A stretch of 64,000 bases of DNA, from NCBI RefSeq assembly GCF_014651135.1, contig NZ_BMWH01000001.1:126120-190119 (forward strand). The letters run 5' to 3'. Shown here one piece after another: positions 1 to 9,369 of this stretch. The notes beneath the pieces were generated by a model. That model was given only the letters and a program-made list of their open reading frames with translations, searched no databases and was not told where the DNA came from. The translations under genes and the position numbers were made by a program. Origin of the DNA: Streptomyces echinoruber. Lineage in GTDB: Bacteria; Actinomycetota; Actinomycetes; Streptomycetales; Streptomycetaceae. The stretch's first letter is position 1. Every line of letters starts with the position of its first letter.

Positions 1-2
1 GT

Positions 3-3000
3 ACCGCCTATGCCCAGGTGCTGGCCGCATGGAGCAAGTCCAGCCGGTTCACCCTCAACCTGCTGTTCTTCAACCGGCTGCCGTTGCACCCGGACGTCGG
101 CAAGGTGGTCGGCAACTTCAGCGCCACCACCCTGCTGGAGATCGACAGTTCGGCCTTGGACGGCTTCGCCGTGCGCGCCGACCGCATCCAGAAGCAGTTG
201 TGGAACGACCTGGAGCACAGCCACGTCAGCGGCGTCGAGGTCCTGCGCGAACTGCACCGGGCCCGTGGCGGAGGCGGCCGGGCCTCCATGCCCGTGGTCT
301 TCGCCAGCACGGTCAACTTCGCCGCCAAGGAGGACTCCGCGGCGGCCACCGGCCTCGCCCAGCACCTGACCGCGCTCGGAAGCGCCGGCCGTGAGGTCTC
401 CACCTCCATCCGCACTCCGCAGGTGTGGCTGGACCACCAGGTCGTCGAGGACGCGGGCGCCCTGATGGTGAACTGGGACGTCGTCGAGGAGATCTTCCCC
501 GAGGGAATGATCGACGCGATGTTCGCGGCCTATGTGGACCTCCTGCGCGGCCTCTGCCACGACCCGCAGGCCTGGCACCGCCCCGCCCCGGTCCTGGTGC
601 CGGACGCCGACCTGGCCGTGCGCCGCGAGGTCAACGCCACGGCCGCGCCGCTGCCCGCCGGGCTGCTGCACGAACCGTTCACGGAGCGTGCCGCGGCGCA
701 CCCCGACCGCACCGCGGTCATCGCGGCGGACCGCACCCTGACGTACGGCGAACTCGACGCCCGCACCGACCGGCTGGGCCGCCGGCTGCGCGAACACGGA
801 GCACAGCCGGGCAGCTTGGTCGGCGTCGTGATGGAGAAAGGCTGGGAGCAGGTCGCCGCGACGATCGGCGTGCTGAAGTCCGGAGCGGCCTACGTGCCCA
901 TCGACGCGGCCGTCCCGCCCGAACGGCTGCGGCTGCTCATGGAGAAGGCCGGCATCTCACTCGTCCTGACACAGGCCCGCGTGGAGGAGCGCATCGCCTG
1001 GCCGGACGGTACCGTGCGGCTCAGCGTCGACACGACCACCGCCGAAGCGCCGGACGCCGCACCGCTGACGCCGTCCCCGGCCCGCCCCGACGACCTGGCG
1101 TACGTCATCTTCACCTCCGGGTCCACCGGCACGCCGAAGGGCGTGATGATCGAGCACACCGGTGCCCTGAACACCTGCCTCGACATCAACGAGCGCTTCG
1201 GCATCACCGAGGACGACCGGGTGCTCGCCCTGTCCGCACTCAACTTCGACCTCTCCGTCTACGACGTCTTCGGCGTCCTGGCCGCCGGCGGCGCGATCGT
1301 ACTGCCGGAGCCGGGCGCACAGCGGGAACCGGCGCGCTGGGCGCACCTCGTCACCGAGCACGGCGTCACGCTGTGGAACAGCGTGCCCACGCTGATGGAG
1401 ATGTTCACCGAACACGCCCTCGGCGAGGGCCTGGCCGGCACTCTCCCGCTGCGGACGGTGATGATGAGCGGCGACTGGATCCCGGTCACCCTCCCCGACC
1501 GCATCCGGGCACTGGTGCCCGACGCGGCCGTGTGGAGCCTGGGCGGAGCCACCGAGGCGTCGATCTGGTCGATCCTTCACCCCATCGGCGACGTCGATCC
1601 CGACTGGGCGAGCATCCCGTACGGCACGCCGATGCGCAGCCAGCAGTTCCATGTGCTGAACGACGCGATGCAGCCCTGCCCCGTGTGGGTGCCCGGCCGG
1701 CTCTGCATCGGCGGCGCTGGACTCGCCCGCGGCTACCTCGGCGACGAGGCCAAGACCCGGGCCGCCTTCCTGCGCCATCCGTCCACCGGGGAACGGCTCT
1801 ACCGGACCGGTGACCTCGGCCGCTACCTGCCCGACGGGAGCATCGAGTTCCTGGGCCGCGAGGACTTCCAGGTGAAGGTCCAGGGCTACCGGATCGAGCT
1901 GGGAGAGATCGAGGCGGCCCTCGCACAGTGCGCCGGCGTGCGGGCCTCGGTGGTGTCCGCCGTGGGCGAGAGGCAGGGAGCCAAGCAACTCGTCGCGTAC
2001 GCCGTGCTGGACGAGGGGCACGATCCCGCGGGCGCGCCCGAGCGACTGCGCGAGGCACTGGGCAAGACGCTGCCCGCGTACATGGTGCCGCACCACGTCC
2101 TCCTGATGGACGCGCTGCCTCTGACCGCCAACGGAAAGGTCGACCGGACGGCACTGCCGGTACCCGGCACCTACGCGGACGACGACGGTGCCGCGGTCGC
2201 TCCTCGCGACGAGGTCGAGGCGGAACTCGCCGCCATCTGGGCCGAGTTCTTCCCCGACGCCCATGTCGGCGTGCATACCGACTTCTTCGCGCTCGGCGGC
2301 AACTCGCTGCTCGCCGTCCGTCTCATGGCCGGGATAAGCGCGCGCCTGCACTGCTCGCTGCCCCTGTCCACCCTGTTCGCACAGCCGACGATCGCCTCGC
2401 TCGCGGAGGCCGTCCGGGACGCCGGCAGCGGCCTGAAGCGCACGGCGCTCGTCCCGGTCCGCACCGACGGCAACAGGCCCCCGCTGTTCTTCGTGCACCC
2501 CGTGGGCGGCGACGTGCTCTGCTACGCCGAACTCGCGTCGCTGCTCGGCGAGGAGCAGCCGTTCTACGCCCTCCAGGTGCCGGACGGCCCCGAGCTGACG
2601 ACGGTCGCCGAACTGGCCGCCCACTACGCCGGGGCCATCACGGAGGCAAGCCCCGACGGCCCGTTGCGACTGGGTGGCTGGTCCATGGGCGGTGTGGTGG
2701 CCCTGGAGATCGCCCAGCAGCTCACCCGGGCCGGACGCACCGTGGAGAGCCTCGCGGTCGTCGACCTGCTGGAACCGCCGGGGCCGGCGGACCACGCGCA
2801 CGTCGACGACGCCGTCCTGCTGTCCTGGTTCGCCCGTGACCTCGCAGGTCTCGCCGGCGAATCCTGGGCGCCCGAGCCGGACACCTTCCGCGGGGCCGGT
2901 GCCCTGCCCGACGCGCTGGGCGTGCTCCACACCGAGGCCCGCCGGCGATCGGTACTGCCGCCTGACCTGGACGCCGGGACCCTCGGCGCCATCTTCGACC

Positions 3001-3275
3001 GGTTCGCACGCAACTTCCGGGCCCTGCTGTCCTACGAGCCGCAGCCTTACGCGGGCCCGGTCCGCTTCTTCCGGGCGCGAGAAGGCGCCCCGGACGCGGT
3101 GGCGGCCGCCTGGCAGGCCCACTTCCCCAGCGACACGCAGGTCGTCGACCTGCCCGGCGACCACTACACCGTCATGCAGCAACCCCAACTGCGCCGCCTG
3201 GCGGACGAACTGACCACCTGGCTCGACGACTCCCGCCCGCAGTCACGACACGACAACGAAGGAAGCCAGCGATGA
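3..3275 (+). CDS. NRPS, 5'-partial: cyclisation (Cy)-A(Cys)-PCP-TE
   Basis: This is the C-terminal 1090 residues of a non-ribosomal peptide synthetase; the start lies upstream of the window. The first ~180 residues match the end of a heterocyclisation domain (FNRLPLHP, then TPQVWLDHQV). The adenylation domain follows, with A3 YVIFTSGSTGTPKG near 1100 and A8 YRTGDLGRYLPDG near 1800. Mapping the pocket onto GrsA positions gives D-L-Y-N-M-S-L-I-W, close to the known cysteine code. The carrier domain has GGNSLL (serine near 2307). The final domain is a type I thioesterase with GWSMGG (near 2680) and a terminal GDHY histidine. No methyltransferase or oxidase is inserted between A8 and A10. Inference: it adds and cyclises the last Cys to a thiazoline and releases the product. 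The stop overlaps the next start by 4 bp. Confidence 0.95.
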   Translation, partial: TAYAQVLAAWSKSSRFTLNLLFFNRLPLHPDVGKVVGNFSATTLLEIDSSALDGFAVRADRIQKQLWNDLEHSHVSGVEVLRELHRARGGGGRASMPVVFASTVNFAAKEDSAAATGLAQHLTALGSAGREVSTSIRTPQVWLDHQVVEDAGALMVNWDVVEEIFPEGMIDAMFAAYVDLLRGLCHDPQAWHRPAPVLVPDADLAVRREVNATAAPLPAGLLHEPFTERAAAHPDRTAVIAADRTLTYGELDARTDRLGRRLREHGAQPGSLVGVVMEKGWEQVAATIGVLKSGAAYVPIDAAVPPERLRLLMEKAGISLVLTQARVEERIAWPDGTVRLSVDTTTAEAPDAAPLTPSPARPDDLAYVIFTSGSTGTPKGVMIEHTGALNTCLDINERFGITEDDRVLALSALNFDLSVYDVFGVLAAGGAIVLPEPGAQREPARWAHLVTEHGVTLWNSVPTLMEMFTEHALGEGLAGTLPLRTVMMSGDWIPVTLPDRIRALVPDAAVWSLGGATEASIWSILHPIGDVDPDWASIPYGTPMRSQQFHVLNDAMQPCPVWVPGRLCIGGAGLARGYLGDEAKTRAAFLRHPSTGERLYRTGDLGRYLPDGSIEFLGREDFQVKVQGYRIELGEIEAALAQCAGVRASVVSAVGERQGAKQLVAYAVLDEGHDPAGAPERLREALGKTLPAYMVPHHVLLMDALPLTANGKVDRTALPVPGTYADDDGAAVAPRDEVEAELAAIWAEFFPDAHVGVHTDFFALGGNSLLAVRLMAGISARLHCSLPLSTLFAQPTIASLAEAVRDAGSGLKRTALVPVRTDGNRPPLFFVHPVGGDVLCYAELASLLGEEQPFYALQVPDGPELTTVAELAAHYAGAITEASPDGPLRLGGWSMGGVVALEIAQQLTRAGRTVESLAVVDLLEPPGPADHAHVDDAVLLSWFARDLAGLAGESWAPEPDTFRGAGALPDALGVLHTEARRRSVLPPDLDAGTLGAIFDRFARNFRALLSYEPQPYAGPVRFFRAREGAPDAVAAAWQAHFPSDTQVVDLPGDHYTVMQQPQLRRLADELTTWLDDSRPQSRHDNEGSQR

Positions 3276-4402
3276 CTCTCCGCTTCGGCGCTTTCATCCC
3301 GCCTTTCCATTCGCTCGACGAGGACCCCACCACCGCCTTCTGGCGCGACCTGGACCTCATCGACTGGCTGGACGTGCTCGGCATGGACGAGGCCTGGGTG
3401 GGCGAGCACCACTCCGGCGGCTGGTCCACCGTCAGCTCACCGGAACTCTTCCTGGCCGCCGCGGCCGAACGGACCCGCCGGATCAAGCTGGGCACCGGCG
3501 TCGTCAGCCTGCCGTACCACCACCCCCTCACCACCGCCAACCGCATCGTGCAACTGGACCACCAGAGCCGGGGGCGCGCCATGTTCGGCATGGGCGCCGG
3601 GGTCTCGCCGGCGGACGCCCACATGATGGGCATCGCCGCGGGCGACCAGCGGCGGATGATGGCCGAGTCGCTCGACGCCCTGGTGCGGCTGCTGCACGGG
3701 GACGAGCCAGTGACGGCCAAGACCGACTGGTTCGAACTGCGCGACGCACGCCCGCACCTGAAGCCCTGCACCAAGCCGTGCTTCGACATGGCCGTGGCCG
3801 GCGCGGGCTCGGAGCGGGGCATGCGCCTGGCAGGCCGGTACGGGCTGGACTCGCTGACCTTCGCCGGGCGGCCCGGCATGGAGGAGCCGCCGCTGGCGCG
3901 GCTGTGGGCGGCGGCGGAAGACGAAGCGGCCAAGCACGGCAAGACCGTGGACCGTTCGAAGTGGCGGGTCGCCATCTGCGTGCACGTCGCGGAGACACGG
4001 GAGGAGGCCCTGAGCCAGGTCCGGGACGGCATGACCCGCTGGTTCCGGGAGTACGTCCGGGACACGGTCGGCGCTCAGGCGAAGCTGCCCGAGGGGCGCG
4101 AGGCCGAGGTGGCGGTCGAGACGCGGACCGCCATCATCGGCTCGGTCGACGATGCCATAGCGGCGATCCAGCGCATGCTCGACGAGAGCGGAGGGTTCGG
4201 AACCCTGCTGGTCAACACCCAGGACTGGGCCACGCGGGAGCAGACCAAGCGCAGCTACGAACTGCTCGCCCGCTACGTGGCTCCGTACTTCACCGGTGCG
4301 CTGGAGAGCCGGCGCGCGTCGCAGCGATGGGTTGCGGAGCAAAGGGACGACTTCGCAGCCCAGGCGCGCGAGGCCGCCCGGCAGTCCTCGGCCGGCCGAT
4401 AG
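3272..4402 (+). CDS. LLM-class flavin-dependent monooxygenase
   Basis: This 376-residue protein is of the bacterial luciferase (TIM-barrel) family and uses reduced FMN and O2 supplied by a partner reductase. The N-terminus has the family strand FGAFIPPFH, then WVGEHHSGGW near residue 43 and the RRIKLGTGVVSLPYHHPL segment near 70. The sequence most resembles the limonene-monooxygenase-like branch, but the substrate cannot be read from it. The ATG overlaps the NRPS stop (ATGA), so the two are translationally coupled, and a flavin reductase follows 20 bp later. The context suggests tailoring of the NRPS product, for example oxidation of a thiazoline or its side chain; that is inference. There is no signal peptide, so it should be cytoplasmic. 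Confidence 0.9.
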   Translation: MTLRFGAFIPPFHSLDEDPTTAFWRDLDLIDWLDVLGMDEAWVGEHHSGGWSTVSSPELFLAAAAERTRRIKLGTGVVSLPYHHPLTTANRIVQLDHQSRGRAMFGMGAGVSPADAHMMGIAAGDQRRMMAESLDALVRLLHGDEPVTAKTDWFELRDARPHLKPCTKPCFDMAVAGAGSERGMRLAGRYGLDSLTFAGRPGMEEPPLARLWAAAEDEAAKHGKTVDRSKWRVAICVHVAETREEALSQVRDGMTRWFREYVRDTVGAQAKLPEGREAEVAVETRTAIIGSVDDAIAAIQRMLDESGGFGTLLVNTQDWATREQTKRSYELLARYVAPYFTGALESRRASQRWVAEQRDDFAAQAREAARQSSAGR

Positions 4403-4422
4403 CTCTCAGCGGGAGGTGCACC

Positions 4423-4935
4423 ATGGTGAGCACACAGGTCGGAGACAGTCCGCCGGCTTCGGGCAGTACGGAGTTCCGCGAGGCGATGTCGTTCCTCGCG
4501 GCTCCACTGACCGTCATCACGGCACGGGACGCCGATGGGCGTTTGTGGGGGTTCACCGCCAGTTCCGTGACGTCCGTATCGCTGGAGCCCCCGCTTGTGC
4601 TCGTAGGGATAGCGCATACGTCCAGCTGCTTCGGGGCGCTGTCCGAGGTCACCGAATTCAGCATCAACATCCTCGGAAGCGACCATCGGGATCTGGCCCG
4701 GACCTTCGCCACCCGCGGGGTGGACCGGTTCTCCGGAGTGCGCCTGGCGGACTGGCCCGACTCGACCGTGCCGTACCTCGCTGACATCACCGTCGCTCTG
4801 CGGTGCGCTGTGACCAGTCGCATACCAGTCGGCGACCACACGCTGCTGATCGGGGAGCTTTCCGGAATGCACAGGCAAGGGACGGCGGCCTCACCCCTGG
4901 TGTGGTACCGGCGCGACTTCCGGACACCTCTGTGA
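4423..4935 (+). CDS. Flavin reductase-like protein (HpaC family)
   Basis: This 170-residue protein has the FMN-binding split-barrel fold of NAD(P)H:flavin oxidoreductases. Recognisable segments are FREAMSFLAAPLTVITARD, GFTASSVTSVSLEPPLVLVG (substrate and flavin binding), FSINILG and the HTLLIGEL strand near the end. The ATG at 4423 was chosen because it follows a GGGAGGTG ribosome site and begins where family similarity begins; the frame is open further upstream but only as an alternative frame of the monooxygenase. It is probably the reductase that feeds reduced flavin to the preceding monooxygenase, making a two-component system. It is the last gene of the operon; the next gene is on the other strand. 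Confidence 0.9.
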   Translation: MVSTQVGDSPPASGSTEFREAMSFLAAPLTVITARDADGRLWGFTASSVTSVSLEPPLVLVGIAHTSSCFGALSEVTEFSINILGSDHRDLARTFATRGVDRFSGVRLADWPDSTVPYLADITVALRCAVTSRIPVGDHTLLIGELSGMHRQGTAASPLVWYRRDFRTPL

Positions 4936-5752
4936 ACGGCTGGTAGACCCCTTCTCCCGGAACTTCCGGTTCGGTGCGCAGCCGCACCTTGACCCGGAAG
5001 GCGTACCTCTCCGCCGGACAGGACCCCCTGATGGAGGGGACCGGTCGCCGATCACGACTCGGCGGCCATGACGCCGCTGATCCCCGGCCGGGCTCCCTCC
5101 TATCCGAGGGGCCCGGCCGGGGGGGACAGGCAGCGCCTGCGTTACCGACTTCGGCTCGAAGTCCCTGACGGGCCCGGAGCGGTGCCCGTATCCCGTGGTG
5201 TGGGGCATGCGGAGGGAGACGGACTGACTCCTGCAAGGAGGCGACCTGGGCGGCCGAGGTAGCCGAGGTAAAAGAGTCCGGGCGGCCCGCGGAGGCTGCA
5301 TCGGCTTCGAGGACGAAGCCGGGTCCCGCCGGCCGCCCACAGGACGCACCTGAGGTCGGTGCGGCCGTACCGCGATCGTGAGCGTCAGCGGCCGCCGCAC
5401 AGGGCGCCTGTCGGTGACCGGACCGATAGCCGTGCGGCCCGGCTCCCGCACCCGGCTGTGCTCCCAGGCATGGGCGATGGACACCCGCTTCCGGCCTTCG
5501 ACCGGAGCGGGTATTTGTCGTTGCGGTGCCTTACGCCTGGCTCCTTCCTCCGGTGGCGGTTCGGTGGGCTTCGGCCGGCTGACGGTGATCCTTTCCGCCT
5601 GGGCCGTGTCCGCGGTCAGGGTCCTGGTCGCGGGGTCGAGGAGGCCGTGGTCGGCGCGTTGGCGGTTTTGGACCTGCCGGCCGGCCCGACCTCTTGCGGC
5701 ACCCGGCCGCGGGCCGGTGGGAGTACGCGGCGTGTGGGTGCCCCGTTTCCCT
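4936..5752. other. 817-bp convergent intergenic region
   Basis: This stretch separates the NRPS-linked operon from the minus-strand toxin operon. Open frames on both strands exist but show no recognisable domain and no convincing ribosome site. It contains a perfect 8-bp hairpin at 5302-5321 nested inside an outer GGGCGGCC/GGCCGCCC pair (5280-5287 and 5331-5338). It may hold decayed sequence, but I could not identify any family. Confidence 0.5.
5279..5339. terminator. Nested hairpin between convergent operons
   Basis: The inner stem is cggcttcg/cgaagccg with loop agga (5302-5321). An outer pair, gggcggcc and ggccgccc, can close it. There is no U-tract, which is common for streptomycete terminators. 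The position downstream of the flavin reductase fits a terminator, but this was judged by eye only. Confidence 0.35.
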
Positions 5753-5760
5753 TTACGGGG
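5741..5760 (-). terminator. Hairpin spanning the DUF6177-like stop codon
   Basis: The sequence ccccgt-ttcccttt-acgggg forms a 6-bp perfect stem, with possible wobble pairs extending it, and the TAA stop lies inside it. It is at the end of the minus-strand toxin operon, so a terminator role is plausible. Confidence 0.35.
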
Positions 5761-7168
5761 TGCCTCGCAGGTGCCGCAGCAGCGTCTCGAAGACGGTCCA
5801 GCCCTGCGCCGACTCGCCGTCCCCCAACGGGTAGTAGTAGCCCGGTCTGGCCGCGGTGCCGAGTCGTACCGGGGTGGCGGGAAGCGGCGGGCGGGCGGCG
5901 AGGCCGGTGCCCGCCTCGGCGACTTCGGCGGGGCCCAGGGCGAAACCGAACGGCACGGGCGGCTTTTCGAAGTGCGGCGGCACGGTGAGGTCCGCGCGGG
6001 CCTCGCGCAGTCGCGCGAGAAGGGTGCGCAGGCCGTGCCGCGCGGTGAGCTCGGCGGCCAGGTCCGCGACAGCGGACACCGGCGGCTTCTCGCCATCGCG
6101 GAAGCCGACGGCGAGGGTGACGTCCTCCTCCACCCCCTCCGGCGTGCGCAGCACGCGCAAGGTGGCCAGGGCGGGCCGGTCGGCCGAGCCGACGACGACG
6201 GTCCAGGTGGGCCGGGGCGCGCGCTCGTACGCCAAGTCGGTGAGGCGGTGCCGCGACCACGGCAGGTTGGCCGGTTCGGCGGTGCCCCAGCCGGTGGGGG
6301 GTTCGCCGGCGAGGGCCTGCCAGGCGGCCTCCAGGGCGCCGCCGAGGACCAAGTGGGCGTCGGGCCGGTGGACCGTGCGGAAGCCGAGGAGGAGCTGGCG
6401 CTCCCCGGTGCGGGCGACGTCCGTGAAGGCGGGGGCGACCGGTGCCTCGCCGTCGGCGTCCTTGACGGCCTGGAAGGCGCCGTCCCGCCAGCGCAGGACG
6501 GCGCCGGTGAGGCCGTCGTAGTAGCCGCAGTCGGGGTCCTGGACGACCCAGCGCGTGGGCGGGCCGGTGAGCGCCGTGCTGGTGGGGAGGGAGAGCCGGC
6601 AGTGGCGCGGCGTGACGATCTGGAGGGCGCGTTCGCTCTCCAGGGCGGCGCGCAGGGCCTCGGAGAGCCAGCTGGTCATGCCGATGACCGGCCGGTCCTG
6701 GAGGACCACGGCGACCTTGTCGGTGAGCACGTCGACGGCGGGCTGTGCGGCGGCCGGGGTGGGAACGGCCGTGATGTCGGAGGTGTCGACGGGGTGGGCC
6801 GGGTCGTCGGCGCCGGGCGCGTCCGGCGGCCAGACGGTACCGCCGAGCAGGGTCGCAAGGCGCGCGGCGAAGACTCCCGCCAGCCGTTCGGCCCCGGGCA
6901 CCGCGGTGGAGGCGCGGGCCTCGGTCCACCACTTCTGCTCGTCGACGGCACCCGTGGCGCCGAGCAGCCGCTGCGCCTCCCCCGGCACATGGAGCAGCAG
7001 CGGGGCCTCGATCGAGACCAGGGGGCGGCCCTGCGCGTCGCAGAGCTGGATGACCGCTCCTTCGGCGGCGGACCGCACATGGAGGTCGGGACCGCCGGCG
7101 AGGAGGCCGGCCAGAACGCTCCAGGCGTCCGGCATGCGGTCGGTCAGTGCGATCACGTCTTTGGTCAT
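5753..7168 (-). CDS. DUF6177-like protein of unknown function
   Basis: This soluble 471-residue protein has no signal peptide or clear membrane segment. It contains RPVIGMTSWLSEALRAAL near residue 155 and RWVVQDPDCGYYDGLTG near 205, which I associate with the actinobacterial DUF6177 family; that assignment is from memory of the family and unchecked. The ATG has a GGGGG ribosome site 9 nt upstream. It lies on the same strand and downstream of the EndoU toxin and its presumed immunity gene, with 169 bp between. Families in this position often belong to type VII secretion-linked toxin loci, so an accessory or adaptor role is possible. No catalytic motif is visible. Confidence 0.7.
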   Translation of the reverse strand: MTKDVIALTDRMPDAWSVLAGLLAGGPDLHVRSAAEGAVIQLCDAQGRPLVSIEAPLLLHVPGEAQRLLGATGAVDEQKWWTEARASTAVPGAERLAGVFAARLATLLGGTVWPPDAPGADDPAHPVDTSDITAVPTPAAAQPAVDVLTDKVAVVLQDRPVIGMTSWLSEALRAALESERALQIVTPRHCRLSLPTSTALTGPPTRWVVQDPDCGYYDGLTGAVLRWRDGAFQAVKDADGEAPVAPAFTDVARTGERQLLLGFRTVHRPDAHLVLGGALEAAWQALAGEPPTGWGTAEPANLPWSRHRLTDLAYERAPRPTWTVVVGSADRPALATLRVLRTPEGVEEDVTLAVGFRDGEKPPVSAVADLAAELTARHGLRTLLARLREARADLTVPPHFEKPPVPFGFALGPAEVAEAGTGLAARPPLPATPVRLGTAARPGYYYPLGDGESAQGWTVFETLLRHLRGTP

Positions 7169-7337
7169 GCGGTGCCCCCGTGTCTTCCCCGTGGTCGGTC
7201 GTCGATTCTTTGGCCAGCGCCGCCCGGACGAGCCTGCTCACCTCGCTGCGACGGACGAGCGTGCTGCGGCCGGGCGGCCGTGCTCGCATGAACGCCGGAT
7301 TGTCGAAGGAATCCCTCAGGGGCTTTGAGAGGGTGAA

Positions 7338-7754
7338 TCACGCCGTAATCTCTCGAAGCCCCGCGAGCGGGTCCCGTCCATTCTCCTTTACGTATTCTTC
7401 CCAGTGGGAGGCGATATTTGTGGGGCGCGCCAGCGCGTAATAGTCCCAGAAGTCAAGCAGGACCGCCAACGTCGTGTCCAGTGGGAATTCACCCTGTACG
7501 TGCTCCACGAAGTTGTTTTCAATGGTCACGCCCTGGGGACTGAAGGTGGCGGTGTGGGCGTTTCCATCCATTTCCTCCGGAGGGAAATCCGGGTCGGCCT
7601 GCGCCATTCTTACCAGATCGATCGCTTCCAGAATAGAAAGCGCGGAGAGTTGGATGTCGGCAGTCACCCATTGCCCCAGAACCTTGAGCTCTGCAGGGCC
7701 ATTGAAGCGCGGTGTCCTGAATTCGTCCTGTGTATAATACTTGGTGCGGATCAC
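7338..7754 (-). CDS. Putative immunity protein for the EndoU toxin
   Basis: This 138-residue acidic protein has no recognised catalytic motif. It starts with GTG preceded by a strong GGAGAA ribosome site, 21 bp after the toxin stop. Its DNA is visibly less GC-rich than the flanking genes and codon use is more relaxed, as is the 3' part of the toxin. That pattern fits a toxin-tip plus immunity cassette acquired together. The function is inferred from position directly behind a nuclease toxin; the family is not recognised. It would be expected to bind and neutralise the EndoU domain in the cytoplasm. Confidence 0.65.
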   Translation of the reverse strand: MIRTKYYTQDEFRTPRFNGPAELKVLGQWVTADIQLSALSILEAIDLVRMAQADPDFPPEEMDGNAHTATFSPQGVTIENNFVEHVQGEFPLDTTLAVLLDFWDYYALARPTNIASHWEEYVKENGRDPLAGLREITA

Positions 7755-7775
7755 GCGCTGTTCTCCTTCTGGTGC

Positions 7776-9233
7776 TTACTCACGGGGCATGATCGGGTAG
7801 ACGGTCGTCGCGTCACCCGTGACGGGGTCGAAATAGCCTTCAAAAGTGATTCCCTTGTATTCGCCTTTCCACATATGAGCTTCGGGGTCGATCACCCGGC
7901 TGTTCTCGAATGCTTTGACCATCGCCCGCCGAACTTCGCGCTCCGTCCACGTCGGCGGGAAGAAAGTCGACTTGGCCCGCTTCATCACCCAGATGCCAGT
8001 ACGCGGGTCGCGCATCCACACGTTGCCTGTCGTCAGCCCCGTTTTGTGATCGATTTCAAGAATTTTCGGAACCTTTACGCCGTAGGGATCGCGACCGCCT
8101 GGACGGAAATGATATCCGACGACCCGGGGCTGGCCGTTCTTGCCATACTTCAGCTCTCCCTTGAGCACGTGGTCGAAGGTGTGCTCGGGGATGTGACCGC
8201 TCGGCTTAGGGGCGGGCGGTTCCTCGACGTGGTCCGTTGGCTGCTGGCCATGCTGGCCGTGGTGGAGATCTCCACCGCCGCCGTGCCCCGTTCCGGAATC
8301 GGCGGGGCCGTGGTAACCGCCGTGGCCTGCGGCGTCGTGGTCCCCGGACCCGTGGCCGGAGCCGTGGTCACCGCTGTTCGCGCCGTGTCCGGCGTCGCCT
8401 CCTGCGTGAGCGGCGCCGTGGGGTGACCCGGACAGGGCGCCGTGGCCACTCGCGTGGGAGGCGGCCTCGGCCCCGGTGCCGCCGCCCACATGCGTCGGCA
8501 CCGGTTGGTCCGCGTGGGCCGGCGTGTGCGGCGGCGAGATCTCGTGCCGTGCCAGGCGGTCCGCGGCCGAGGACTCGACCGGAATGGGGTTCTGGTGCGG
8601 CTTGCCCTCCGGGGAGACCATGGTGCCGTCTTCGTGGAGGATCGAGCCGTCCGGGTAGCGGACGGACTTGTCCGAGACGGTGACGGGGGCGTGCGTGTCC
8701 GGGATCTCGGGCGAACCGGCGCCGTGGAGGAAGTCGTCGGCGGCACCGGAGTGGAGCCCCTTCAGGCCCGCCATCAGGTCGCCGACCTTGAGCTTGGCGA
8801 AGCTCGCGCCCTTGCCGACGTAGGTCATGGGGTCGACGAGCCGGCCCGCCTTGCCGAAGGCGTTCGCGACCTTGGCGACGCGGCTGACCGCAGAGGCCGC
8901 CCCGCCCGCCTCACCCGCCTCGCCGGCCTTGGCGGCCAAACCGGCCTTGCCGAGCTTGAGGAAGGCGCCGGAGCCGAGGGTGAGGAGGTTGAAGGCGGCG
9001 GTGCCGCCCGCGCGGGCGGGGTTCTCGCCCCACTCGTCGTAGGCGACGAGAGACTTGCCGAAATCGCGCAGGGCCTTCTTCTGGCGGTCGGTGTCGCTGT
9101 GGTCGGCCGGGCCGAACATCTTGTCCATGGCCCAGTCGTAGGGCGTCATGATGTACGCGCTGACACCGCCGAAGATGTCGCCGATGCCCTTCCACGTCTT
9201 CGTGAAGGTGTCCCAGTCGAAGACGTTGACCAT
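7776..9233 (-). CDS. EndoU nuclease polymorphic toxin, N-terminally truncated
   Basis: The 485-residue product has three parts: a helical segment (residues ~1-190), a His/Gly/Asp-rich linker (~225-330) and a C-terminal EndoU-type RNase domain (~345-485). In the EndoU part I see the two histidines (FDHVLKGEL and GYHFRPGG), a lysine, and KSTFFPPTWTEREV, all family marks. Full-length relatives carry a type VII secretion signal region of about 200 residues before this. Here the ATG at 9233 is the first usable start: the frame is open to 9395 but holds no ATG, GTG or TTG. Coding-like sequence (EEGFFVDGVWGALKGLG) continues to about 9300 and then ends at the neighbouring acetyltransferase. So the gene is probably a remnant that cannot be exported, although the nuclease domain is intact. 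Confidence 0.85.
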   Translation of the reverse strand: MVNVFDWDTFTKTWKGIGDIFGGVSAYIMTPYDWAMDKMFGPADHSDTDRQKKALRDFGKSLVAYDEWGENPARAGGTAAFNLLTLGSGAFLKLGKAGLAAKAGEAGEAGGAASAVSRVAKVANAFGKAGRLVDPMTYVGKGASFAKLKVGDLMAGLKGLHSGAADDFLHGAGSPEIPDTHAPVTVSDKSVRYPDGSILHEDGTMVSPEGKPHQNPIPVESSAADRLARHEISPPHTPAHADQPVPTHVGGGTGAEAASHASGHGALSGSPHGAAHAGGDAGHGANSGDHGSGHGSGDHDAAGHGGYHGPADSGTGHGGGGDLHHGQHGQQPTDHVEEPPAPKPSGHIPEHTFDHVLKGELKYGKNGQPRVVGYHFRPGGRDPYGVKVPKILEIDHKTGLTTGNVWMRDPRTGIWVMKRAKSTFFPPTWTEREVRRAMVKAFENSRVIDPEAHMWKGEYKGITFEGYFDPVTGDATTVYPIMPRE

Positions 9234-9369
9234 GTGGCCGAGGCCCTTGAGGGCGCCCCAGACGCCGTCGACGAAGAAGCCCTCCTCGGCAGCGGTTTCC
9301 GGCCGAGGCCCCTGCAGGCGGTTTGAAATGAAGTGGCGTCGCTGGTGCCCTGTTGCTTGGATACCCGGC

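Noticed and set aside
4936-5752. Insertion sequence remnant
   Set aside because: The Arg/Pro-rich minus-strand frame has no transposase motif, and no terminal inverted repeats were found.
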